From: Aromatoleum toluclasticum ATCC 700605 | GTDB taxonomy: Bacteria; Pseudomonadota; Gammaproteobacteria; Burkholderiales; Rhodocyclaceae | NCBI RefSeq assembly: GCF_000378245.1 | Contig: NZ_KB899491.1 | Span: 590,222 to 654,221, forward strand | DNA length: 64,000 nucleotides | Reading direction: 5' to 3' | In this document: piece after piece, positions 34,901 through 42,177 of the stretch | Layout of the letters: each line of letters opens with the position of its first letter | Numbering within the stretch: the stretch's first letter is position 1 | Program-made: the position numbers and the translations under genes | Notes under the pieces: model-generated | Database searches by the model: none | Told to the model about the DNA's origin: nothing | The model's input: only the letters and a program-made list of their open reading frames with translations

Positions 34901-36061
34901 ATGAAGCTCGTCTCCCACCCCCTCTGGCTCGTCGGTTTCCGCCCCTTCTTCAGCCTCGCGTGCCTCGCCGGCCTGAGCCTGCCGCTGCTGTGGGCCTTGA
35001 TGTTCAGCGGGGCGATTGCGGCGCCTGCGGGGCGATTCACCCCCGTGCAGTGGCACGCGCACGAGATGTTCTTCGGCTTCGGCTGGGCGGTGATGGGCGG
35101 TTTCCTGCTGACGGCGTCGAAGAACTGGGTGCAGATCCGCGGCTACCACGGGGCCGCGCTGATGTGGCTGGTCGCGGCGTGGCTGTTCGAGCGCGTCGGC
35201 ATGGCCTGGGGCGGCGCGTGGCCGGCGGCGTTGTTCTGGCTGTCGAACACGGTCTTTCTCGGCTCCATCGTCGCGATGCTGCTATGGACGCTGATCCGCT
35301 ACCGCAGCCAGGATAGTTTCCGCGACAACTACTTCTTCCTCGTCGCGCTGCCGCTCTTCATCGCCGCGAAGCTGCTGATGCTGGGTGGCGACAGCTTCCA
35401 GTCCGGCGTGACGATGGCGATCGGGCTCTTTCGCGTCGCCTTCCTCGTAATGCTCGAACGCACGCTGACGCAATTCATGAAGGGCGTGTTCCAGGCCGAG
35501 ATCCTGCGCCATCCGCTGCTGGACAACCCGATCAAGCTGACCGCACTGTTGCTGGTCTTCGTCGCGTGGATGCCCGTGGCGATCGCAGGAGCCCTGCTGG
35601 TGGTGCTCGCGTTCCTGCTCTTTGCGCGCCTGGTCTTCTGGAAGCCGCAGCTCGCAATGCGCCGGCTCGACCTCGCGGTGATGTACCTCGGCTACGCCGC
35701 GATCGTCGTGCAGCTGCTGCTCGAATTCACGGCGCTGCATGCATCGCCCGCCTGGGTCGGCAGCCTGTCGGTGCACGTCTTCACGTTCGGCGTGATGGGG
35801 CTGATCATCCCCGCGATGCTGGTGCGCATCTCGAAGGGGCATACCGGGCGCAAGGTCGTTTTCGACGCGGGCGACAAGCTCCTGCTGTGGATCATGATGG
35901 CCGGCCTCTTCGCGCGCGTCGTGCTGCCGCAGCTCGCGCCGGGCGCCTACACGGGCTGGATCCATCTCGCCGCCACGGCGTGGTTTGCGTGCTTCGCGAT
36001 CCTCGGCTGGCGCTACATCCCCTTCCTGCTCGCGCCGCGCGTGGACGGCAAGGAGCACTGA
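34901..36061 (+). CDS. nnrS: NnrS family heme-copper membrane protein
   Basis: 386 residues, about 12 transmembrane helices. Family stretches: HPLWLVGFRPFF at the N terminus, QWHAHEMFFGFGWAVMGGFLLTA with its metal/heme histidines, FRDNYFF and HVFTFGVMGLIIPAMLVRISKGHTGR. NnrS protects against nitrosative stress during nitrate respiration by limiting dinitrosyl-iron formation. ATG 34901 is the first start that gives the family N terminus. It converges on the RlmN-like gene with 24 bp between stops. Confidence 0.93.
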   Translation: MKLVSHPLWLVGFRPFFSLACLAGLSLPLLWALMFSGAIAAPAGRFTPVQWHAHEMFFGFGWAVMGGFLLTASKNWVQIRGYHGAALMWLVAAWLFERVGMAWGGAWPAALFWLSNTVFLGSIVAMLLWTLIRYRSQDSFRDNYFFLVALPLFIAAKLLMLGGDSFQSGVTMAIGLFRVAFLVMLERTLTQFMKGVFQAEILRHPLLDNPIKLTALLLVFVAWMPVAIAGALLVVLAFLLFARLVFWKPQLAMRRLDLAVMYLGYAAIVVQLLLEFTALHASPAWVGSLSVHVFTFGVMGLIIPAMLVRISKGHTGRKVVFDAGDKLLLWIMMAGLFARVVLPQLAPGAYTGWIHLAATAWFACFAILGWRYIPFLLAPRVDGKEH

Positions 36062-36085
36062 GCGCCCAGAGGCGCCGGGAGCGGC

Positions 36086-37144
36086 TCAGTCCGCCCGCAG
36101 GTCCGCGTCGGTTGCGGGAAGGCGTCGCAGCACCGCCGGCGTGCGCGGCGCGACGACGCGCGCGCGCAGCTGGCCGCAGCCGCCGTCGACGTCCTGCCCC
36201 GCGGACTGGCGCAGCTTGGTCAGCACGCCGCGCTCGTGCAGCCGGCGTGCGATCGCCTCGGCGTGTTCGCGTTCGGGGCGTGCGAAGCCGAAGCCTTCGA
36301 CGCTGTTCCACGGGATCATGTTCATGATCGCGTACTTGCCGGCGAGCAGACGCACGATGCCGTCGATCTCCTCGTCGCTGTCATTGATGCCGGCGAGCAG
36401 CGTCCACTGGTACTGGATCGGGTAGCCGGTCGCGCGCGCGTATGCCTCGCCGCGTTCGACGAGCTCCTCGGGGGTGATGCGCGGGGCGCGTGGCAGCAGC
36501 TGTTCGCGCAGTTCCGCGCGCGTCGTGTGCAGCGACAGCGCGAGCGCGGGCTTCACGCGCCCCTGCGGCAGGCGCTCGAACACGCGCGGGTCACCCACCG
36601 TCGAGAACACCAGATTCTTGTGCCCGATGCCGCCTTCGGTGCCGAGGAAGTCGATCGCTTCCAGCACGTTGTCGATGTTGTGCGCCGGCTCGCCCATGCC
36701 CATGAACACAACCTTCTTCACGAAGCGGCGCGCACGCGCGAGCACCACCTGGGCGACGATCTCGGCGCTGCCGAGCTGGCGGATGAGACCGTCGCGACCG
36801 GTCATGCAGAAGGTGCATCCGACCGCGCAGCCGACCTGCGAGGACACGCACACGCCGTCGCGCGGCAGCAGCACGCTTTCGACCGACTGCCCGTCTTCGA
36901 GCTGCACCAGCAGGCGTGCCGAGCCGTCCTCGCCGGGATGCTCCGAGAGCACCCGCGCCAGTCCTTGCAGTTCGGCGCTCAGCGCCGGCAGGGCGCTAAG
37001 GATGCGCGGCGAGAGGAAGCCGTCGGCGCGCTTGCGGCCGCTGTCGAGCGGCCGCGCCTGGGCCCACGCACGCAGGATCGCCTGTTCGTGGCAGGGCTTG
37101 GCGCCGAGGTCGCGCAGTCGCTGGCGGAGGTGTTCGATACGCAT
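36086..37144 (-). CDS. RlmN/Cfr-family radical SAM RNA methyltransferase (divergent)
   Basis: 352 residues. Radical SAM cluster motif CAVGCTFCMTG (CxxxCxxC), VVFMGMGEPAHN, ALSLHTTRAELREQLLP and the C-terminal methyl-carrying cysteine in GGCGQLRAR. These show an RNA-methylating enzyme of the RlmN family (C2 of 23S rRNA A2503 and tRNA A37 in true RlmN). Several usually fixed positions differ (ATG after the third Cys is MTG; AACGQL is GGCGQL), and it is not in the usual ndk-rlmN-ispG-hisS context. It may therefore be a second, specialised RlmN-like enzyme. ATG 37144. Confidence 0.85.
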   Translation of the reverse strand: MRIEHLRQRLRDLGAKPCHEQAILRAWAQARPLDSGRKRADGFLSPRILSALPALSAELQGLARVLSEHPGEDGSARLLVQLEDGQSVESVLLPRDGVCVSSQVGCAVGCTFCMTGRDGLIRQLGSAEIVAQVVLARARRFVKKVVFMGMGEPAHNIDNVLEAIDFLGTEGGIGHKNLVFSTVGDPRVFERLPQGRVKPALALSLHTTRAELREQLLPRAPRITPEELVERGEAYARATGYPIQYQWTLLAGINDSDEEIDGIVRLLAGKYAIMNMIPWNSVEGFGFARPEREHAEAIARRLHERGVLTKLRQSAGQDVDGGCGQLRARVVAPRTPAVLRRLPATDADLRAD

Positions 37145-37282
37145 GGAAGGGGCGGTGCTGGTGGCGGCCGGTGGCGCACATGAGCCGGGTCGGGCTGCCG
37201 GTTCCGGCTGACTCGTTGCGGTGCACAAGAACCCGAAATTTTACACCCGATCCCCCGGGTTTGCCGGCAAAACGCGCGCCCG

Positions 37283-37298
37283 AGTGATCTGGGTCACA
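37283..37298 (+). promoter_or_regulatory. CRP/FNR-superfamily-like operator before the cytochrome cluster
   Basis: AGTGA-TCTGGG-TCACA: nine of the ten symmetric bases match the CRP-type consensus TGTGA-N6-TCACA. It lies 145-160 bp before the first cytochrome gene, in the single AT-rich stretch (37299-37350) of a 298-bp gap. A TAGAAT at 37338-37343 is a possible -10 with no good -35, as expected for an activated promoter. Nothing else is seen in 37145-37282. Confidence 0.5.
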
Positions 37299-37442
37299 GT
37301 TAAATAAGAGAATAATTAAATGCGAATTTAATGCTGATAGAATGACTCCAGATTTCGTATGCCCTTGGGTTCCCCGGGCTGCGACCTGGAAGCGGGCCGA
37401 CGGGCAGGCGAAGACAGTTTCCGCAAACAGGAGCATCACGCC

Positions 37443-37835
37443 ATGAAATCCCGCCATCTGCTGCACATGATCCTCACGGCAGGCCTGCTCGGCCTGAGCC
37501 TCGGCGCTGCCGCCTACGACGCCGACTGGAAGCGCGGCCGCATCTACTACCGCAGCGTCTGCACCGCCTGCCACGCCGCCCAGGCGGGCGGCTCCATCGC
37601 CCCCAGCACGATGACGATGGCGCAGTGGGAGAGCTACCTGAAGGCCGACAAGCATGCCGCCGGCAAGGACTCGCTGAAGAAGTACGTGGGCAAGGAATAC
37701 CGCGCCAGCATCCGCACGCAGAACAAGGCGGCCGACAAGTTCGCCGACGTGCCCGACGCCGAGCTGTTCGAGGACGTCAAGGCCTTCGTCATCAAGGGCG
37801 CCAAGGACGGCGACGCTCCGGCCAGCTGCAGCTGA
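37443..37835 (+). CDS. small periplasmic monoheme cytochrome c
   Basis: 130 residues: signal peptide (1-24, ending GAAA), then one heme-binding CTACH at residues 40-44. Methionines in APSTMTMAQW are candidates for the axial ligand, and the C-terminal helix is FEDVKAFVIKG. It ends in a Ser-Cys-Ser tail (ASCS), unusual for a class I cytochrome. First gene of the cluster with the triple rhodanese, the octaheme cytochrome and cytochrome b, so it is probably the soluble electron shuttle of that system. Confidence 0.88.
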   Translation: MKSRHLLHMILTAGLLGLSLGAAAYDADWKRGRIYYRSVCTACHAAQAGGSIAPSTMTMAQWESYLKADKHAAGKDSLKKYVGKEYRASIRTQNKAADKFADVPDAELFEDVKAFVIKGAKDGDAPASCS

Positions 37836-37912
37836 TCACCCGCTTTCACGCATCTTCGGACGCTCGCCCGCGCGCGCCGCGGGAGGCGCCCGCCATCGTT
37901 CAGGGAGCCATC

Positions 37913-39064
37913 ATGAAACTCCATCGCACCTTGGCCTTCGCGGCCATGCTCGCGGCGCTGGGTGCCGCCCCGTCTCCGTTCTCCACTGTGCTGGCCCTCG
38001 CCGCCGATGCCCCGGCCCCTTCCGCCACCTCCGAGGCGAAGGCCGGCTGGTACGGCCAGCTCGTCGACGCCGACTTCGTCGCCCGCCATGCCGTGCTGCC
38101 CAAGCCGGAAGGCGTGCTGATCATCGATTCGCGCCCGACCGCGCGCAAGTACGATCCGGGCCACATCCCGACCGCGCTCAGCCTCCCGGACAGCCAGTTC
38201 GACAAGCTCGCCGACAAGCTGCCGCAGGACAAGGCGACGCTGCTGATCTTCTACTGCGACGGGACGGAGTGCATGTTGAGCCACAACTCGGCCTTCCGCG
38301 CGGAGAAGCTCGGCTACACCAACATCCGCGTGTATGCGGCGGGCTTTCCGGACTGGGTGAAGAACGGCCACATGGCGGCGGTCTCGGTGCCGCAGCTGAA
38401 GAAACTGATGGACGAAGGCTCACCGCTGACGCTGGTCGACTCGCGGCCGAAGGAGCGCAAGTACGACAAGGGCCACATCCCCGGCGCCATCAGTCTGCCC
38501 GACTCGCAGTTCGACAAGCTTGCCGACCGCCTGCCTGCCGACAAGGCGAGTCCGCTGTATTTTTACTGCGAAGGGCTCAGCTGCAGGCTGAGTTCGGATT
38601 CCGCCGCGAAGGCGGTGAAGCTTGGCTACACGCAGGTGAAGGTGGTGCCCGAAGGCTACCCGGAATGGGAGCGCCTGTACGGCGCAGGGCCGACCGCGGA
38701 AGGCGGCGCGGCGAAGCCGGCGATCCAGGCGGGCAAGGAGAGCGGCACGATCACCGTCGCGTCCTTCGAGAAGATCTACAGGGATGCACCCGACACGATC
38801 CACCTGATCGACGTGCGCGAGCCGAACGAGTTTGCCGCGGGCAGCTTCAAGGGGGCGAGCAACATCCCGGTGAACACGCTCGAGAAGCGCATCGACGAGC
38901 TGCCGGCCGACAAGCCCATCGTGTTCTTCTGCGGCGCCGGCGGACGGAGCGGCGAGGCGCACGACATGGTGCAGCTCTACAAGCCGGCGCTGAAGACCTT
39001 CTTCCTCAATGCCGACATCAAGTGGGCGCGCGACGGCAGCTACACGATGGTCGAGAAGAACTAA
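37913..39064 (+). CDS. periplasmic triple-domain rhodanese
   Basis: 383 residues: signal peptide (about 1-31), then three rhodanese domains (about 45-152, 157-257, 278-383). Each has the DxR/HIPxA stretches and a loop cysteine: Cys115 (YCDGTEC), Cys219 (YCEGLSC) and Cys340 (FCGAGGRSGEA). Domains 1 and 2 are close copies of each other (KYDPGHIPTALSLPDSQFDK against KYDKGHIPGAISLPDSQFDK) and carry a second cysteine five residues on (Cys120, Cys224), a vicinal pair atypical for rhodanese. It lies 77 bp after the cytochrome c gene and 16 bp before the octaheme gene. Probably handles sulfane sulfur or a polysulfide in the periplasm. Confidence 0.88.
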   Translation: MKLHRTLAFAAMLAALGAAPSPFSTVLALAADAPAPSATSEAKAGWYGQLVDADFVARHAVLPKPEGVLIIDSRPTARKYDPGHIPTALSLPDSQFDKLADKLPQDKATLLIFYCDGTECMLSHNSAFRAEKLGYTNIRVYAAGFPDWVKNGHMAAVSVPQLKKLMDEGSPLTLVDSRPKERKYDKGHIPGAISLPDSQFDKLADRLPADKASPLYFYCEGLSCRLSSDSAAKAVKLGYTQVKVVPEGYPEWERLYGAGPTAEGGAAKPAIQAGKESGTITVASFEKIYRDAPDTIHLIDVREPNEFAAGSFKGASNIPVNTLEKRIDELPADKPIVFFCGAGGRSGEAHDMVQLYKPALKTFFLNADIKWARDGSYTMVEKN

Positions 39065-39080
39065 TCAGCGGGGAATCGCC

Positions 39081-40727
39081 ATGAAGACGAATCGATCGAA
39101 TCGGCGTGCCTTGTCGTGGCGTGCCTTGTCGTGGCGTGCCTTGTCCTGGCGGGCCGCGCTGCTGGCCGCCGCGGTCGCCGGTGCCGCATTCCAGGGCGGC
39201 GTGGTGCTCGCTGCGACGAAGGCGAGCACCGCCGACCACGCCAAGTTCAAGGAGCTGCAGCAGGGCTTCGCATCCGGCCCCGAGGTCACCAGGGCCTGTC
39301 TGATCTGCCACACCGAGGCGGCGAAGCAGGTGCACAAGACCAAGCACTGGACCTGGGAATTCCTGAATCCCGAGAACGGGCAGAAGCTCGGCAAGAAGAA
39401 CGTCATCAACAACTTCTGTATCTCGATCCCGTCGAACTACCCCTTCTGCACCAGCTGCCACGTCGGCTACGGTTGGAAAGACGCCAACTTCGACTTCACC
39501 GCCGAAGAGAACGTCGACTGCCTCGTGTGCCACGACACGACCGGCAGCTACCGCAAGCTGCCCGGCCTTGCCGGCCACCCCCCTTACCAGGACACGGAGA
39601 TCCCGCCGGGATCGGGCAAGTTCGCGAAGGCGGTGGACCTGACCAAGGTGGCGCAGAAGGTCGGCAAGACCAGCCGCGACACCTGCGGTGCGTGCCACTT
39701 CTTCGGTGGCGGGGGCGACGGCGTCAAGCATGGCGACATGGACTCCTCGCTCGCGGCGCCGGACAAGGCGCTGGACGTGCACATGGACGCCACGGGTCTC
39801 GACTTCACCTGCGGCACCTGCCACCGCACGGCGAGCCACGATGTGCCGGGCAGCCGTTACACGCCAGTCGCGCGCGACACGGAGGGCGCACACATCCCCG
39901 GCCGGCAGGACGATTCGCTGCCGGCCACCTGCCCCGCGTGCCATGGCCAGGTGCCGCACAAGGGCGGCGGGCATGCGGCGAAGCTCAACGACCATGTCGA
40001 CGTCGTCGCGTGCCAGACCTGCCACATCCCGCAGATCGCACGCGGCGGGGTTGCGACCAAGATGAGCTGGGACTGGTCCACGGCCGGGCAGATGGGCCCC
40101 GACGGCAAGCCCATGCTCAAGAAGGACGAAGCGGGGCGGGTGATCTACGACTCGAAGAAGGGCGATTTCGTGCTCGGCGAGAACGTCGTGCCCGAATACC
40201 GCTGGTTCAACGGCGAGGTCACCTACACGCTGCTGGGCGACCGGGTCGACCAGGGCGAGGGCGTCACGCGCATCAACCGCCTGGGCGGCAGCGCGAGCGA
40301 CGGCAGATCGTTGATCTGGCCGATGAAGGTGTTCGTCGGCGTGCAGCCCTACGACCCGGTGAACCACACGCTGGTCACGCCGCACACCGCGGGCAACGAC
40401 GACACGGCCTACTGGAAGAATTTCGGCTGGGAAAAGGCGATCAAGACCGGCATGCAGGTGTCAGGCGCGCCGTTCTCGGGCCAGGTCGACTTCGTCCGCA
40501 CCGAGATGTCGTGGCCGATCACGCACATGGTCGCGCCGAAGGAAGACGCGGTGCGCTGCGGCGAATGCCACATGAAGGGCGGGCGCCTGGAGAAGGTCGG
40601 GGGCGTGTACATCCCGGGCCGCGACGCCAATCCCCTCATCGACCTCGTCGGCTGGCTGATGGCGGGCGGCGCGCTGCTGGGCGCGCTGGTGCACGGCGGG
40701 CTGCGCATCGTGCGGCGCAATGGCTGA
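39081..40727 (+). CDS. octaheme c-type cytochrome, tetrathionate reductase (OTR) family, membrane anchored
   Basis: 548 residues with eight CxxCH sites (Cys73, 123, 147, 202, 244, 284, 311 and 493), matching the octaheme tetrathionate reductase family of Shewanella type in count and spacing. A long basic n-region precedes the signal helix (about 25-45), and a single helix (about 519-540) near the C terminus, followed by RIVRR, anchors the protein with its hemes in the periplasm. OTR enzymes reduce tetrathionate, nitrite and hydroxylamine in vitro; the real substrate is unknown. It sits between a triple rhodanese and a cytochrome b, which favours a sulfur substrate and a quinone link. Confidence 0.9.
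   Translation: MKTNRSNRRALSWRALSWRALSWRAALLAAAVAGAAFQGGVVLAATKASTADHAKFKELQQGFASGPEVTRACLICHTEAAKQVHKTKHWTWEFLNPENGQKLGKKNVINNFCISIPSNYPFCTSCHVGYGWKDANFDFTAEENVDCLVCHDTTGSYRKLPGLAGHPPYQDTEIPPGSGKFAKAVDLTKVAQKVGKTSRDTCGACHFFGGGGDGVKHGDMDSSLAAPDKALDVHMDATGLDFTCGTCHRTASHDVPGSRYTPVARDTEGAHIPGRQDDSLPATCPACHGQVPHKGGGHAAKLNDHVDVVACQTCHIPQIARGGVATKMSWDWSTAGQMGPDGKPMLKKDEAGRVIYDSKKGDFVLGENVVPEYRWFNGEVTYTLLGDRVDQGEGVTRINRLGGSASDGRSLIWPMKVFVGVQPYDPVNHTLVTPHTAGNDDTAYWKNFGWEKAIKTGMQVSGAPFSGQVDFVRTEMSWPITHMVAPKEDAVRCGECHMKGGRLEKVGGVYIPGRDANPLIDLVGWLMAGGALLGALVHGGLRIVRRNG
39105..39149 (+). repeat. three tandem 15-bp repeats in the octaheme cytochrome signal region
   Basis: Three in-frame copies of CGTGCCTTGTCGTGG (the third with one change, G to C) encode RALSW three times in the n-region of the signal sequence. 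Copy number change would keep the frame and only lengthen the leader. Confidence 0.9.
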
Positions 40728-40749
40728 GCGAAGCCAAGGAGAGATCACC

Positions 40750-41364
40750 ATGGAACGCATCTACATCTTCAAGCGCTTCGAACGCTTCTGGCACTGGTCG
40801 CAGGCGCTGCTGATCATCCTGATGATGGTCACCGGCTTCGAGATCCACGGCTCCTGGTCCCTGCTGGGCTATGGCGACGCCAGCGAACTGCACACCAGCG
40901 CGGCGTGGGCGCTGATCGCGCTGTGGCTGTTCGCGATCTTCTGGCACTTCACGACCGGCGAATGGCGGCAGTACATCCCGACCACCGAGAACCTCGTCGC
41001 GATGCTGCGCTACTACCTGAGCGGTATCTTCACGCATGCGCCGCATCCCTTCCACCCGACCCGGTTGACGAAGCACAACCCCTTGCAGCGCCTCGCCTAC
41101 CTCGGCGTGAAGCTGATGATCAATCCGCTGATCTGGCTGAGCGGGCTCGCGTATCTCTACTACAACGAGATCAACGCCGCCGGCTTCGGGCTGGACCTGG
41201 GCCTCGTCGCGATGCTGCACACGATCGGCGCCTTCCTGATGCTGGCCTTCCTCGTCGTGCATGTGTATGTGATCACTACCGGCGACACCTGGAGCAGCCA
41301 GCTCAAGGCGATGATCACCGGCTGGGAGGAGATCGAGGATCCGCAGGAGGGCGTGAAGCCCTGA
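40750..41364 (+). CDS. cytochrome b (b561-like) subunit
   Basis: 204 residues with four transmembrane helices and conserved histidines at positions expected for two b hemes: RFWHWSQALLI, ELHTSAAWAL, IFWHFTTG, MLHTIGAF and LVVHVYVITTG. It resembles the cytochrome b subunits of formate dehydrogenase, hydrogenase and thiosulfate reductase, which exchange electrons with the quinone pool. It starts 22 bp after the octaheme cytochrome, GGAG in place. It is thus the likely quinol-oxidising or quinone-reducing member of the four-gene module. Confidence 0.88.
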   Translation: MERIYIFKRFERFWHWSQALLIILMMVTGFEIHGSWSLLGYGDASELHTSAAWALIALWLFAIFWHFTTGEWRQYIPTTENLVAMLRYYLSGIFTHAPHPFHPTRLTKHNPLQRLAYLGVKLMINPLIWLSGLAYLYYNEINAAGFGLDLGLVAMLHTIGAFLMLAFLVVHVYVITTGDTWSSQLKAMITGWEEIEDPQEGVKP

Positions 41365-41370
41365 GGCGGG

Positions 41371-41940
41371 CTACACTTCGCCGTCGTCCGTGCCCTGCCT
41401 GCGGCCGCGCCGCAGCAGGGCGCCGAGCGACTTGCCCACGCGCTCGGGGAAGTGGCTGGAAGCCCACGCGAAGGTGCCGTACTTCATCAGTTTGCCGGCG
41501 AGCATCGCGACGAACACGCCGACGTAATCCGGGCGTACCGCGCCGAAGAAAATCAGCGCAGGGGTCTGCGGCAGCGGCGATGCGGCGATCAGGAACAGCG
41601 CGGCGGTGCCGTAGCGTCTTCCCCAGTCGACGACCTGTGCCCACGACGAATTGGTCGCGAGTTCCGGGAAGCGTTCGTAAAGCTGCGTCCAGCCGAGGTG
41701 GTGAAAGACCAGCATCAGCACGGTCGCGCCGATCGCACTGCCCAGCGCGGACACCCCGGCGATTGCGCGCCAGCGCCCCGCGGCCATCAGCGTTGCCGGC
41801 ACGACCACCGCGGTTACGGGCCAGGCCGCCGTCAGCGTGCCGAGGAAGGAAAGCCCGATGCAGGCGAGCAGCAGGCGATGTCCGGCCTCGGCGAAGCGCA
41901 GGATGCGATAGAGCAGGGCTTCGATGCGGGCGACGAGCAT
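41371..41940 (-). CDS. VTT/DedA-like membrane protein
   Basis: 189 residues with four to five hydrophobic segments. VVPATLMAAGRWRAIAGVSALGSAIGATVLMLVFHHLGW and FLIAASPLPQTPALIFFGAVRPDYVGVFVAMLAGKLMKYG match the VTT (SNARE-associated/DedA, YqaA-like) pattern, including the proline of the re-entrant loop. These proteins are thought to act as proton-driven lipid transporters. It converges on the cytochrome b gene with 6 bp between stops; no functional link to it is evident. Confidence 0.75.
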   Translation of the reverse strand: MLVARIEALLYRILRFAEAGHRLLLACIGLSFLGTLTAAWPVTAVVVPATLMAAGRWRAIAGVSALGSAIGATVLMLVFHHLGWTQLYERFPELATNSSWAQVVDWGRRYGTAALFLIAASPLPQTPALIFFGAVRPDYVGVFVAMLAGKLMKYGTFAWASSHFPERVGKSLGALLRRGRRQGTDDGEV

Positions 41941-42046
41941 GCGGGGAAATTGCGGGGACGTTGCGTGGCGGGGGGCGGAAGGCGGTGGCGTTTGTTGTTC
42001 CGGCCCGGTGCGTACCTGCCGTCCGTTTGCACGCTGCAGGACTCGA

Positions 42047-42081
42047 CCGGGCAGGCGTCAGGGGGGGCGACGCCTGCCCGG
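42047..42081. terminator. strong GC hairpin in the gap after the DegP/Q gene
   Basis: Perfect 13-bp inverted repeat 42047-42059 / 42069-42081 with a 9-base G-rich loop. It lies about 100 bp downstream of the protease stop and upstream of the VTT gene, both on the minus strand. No T run, so termination would be inefficient or Rho-assisted. The rest of 41941-42177 shows nothing else. Confidence 0.45.
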
Positions 42082-42177
42082 CCGTCCATGCGGTGCCCCT
42101 GCGGCTAACAAGCTGTCATCCCCCGGGGCACTGACGCAGGGCGACAGTCGGCAATCGTGAGTCGTGGCGGTGCGGCC

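Noticed and set aside
36066..36090. GGGAGCGGCTCAGTCCGC, similar to the REP unit at 33425
   Set aside because: Several mismatches and no inverted partner; it overlaps the end of the RlmN-like gene.
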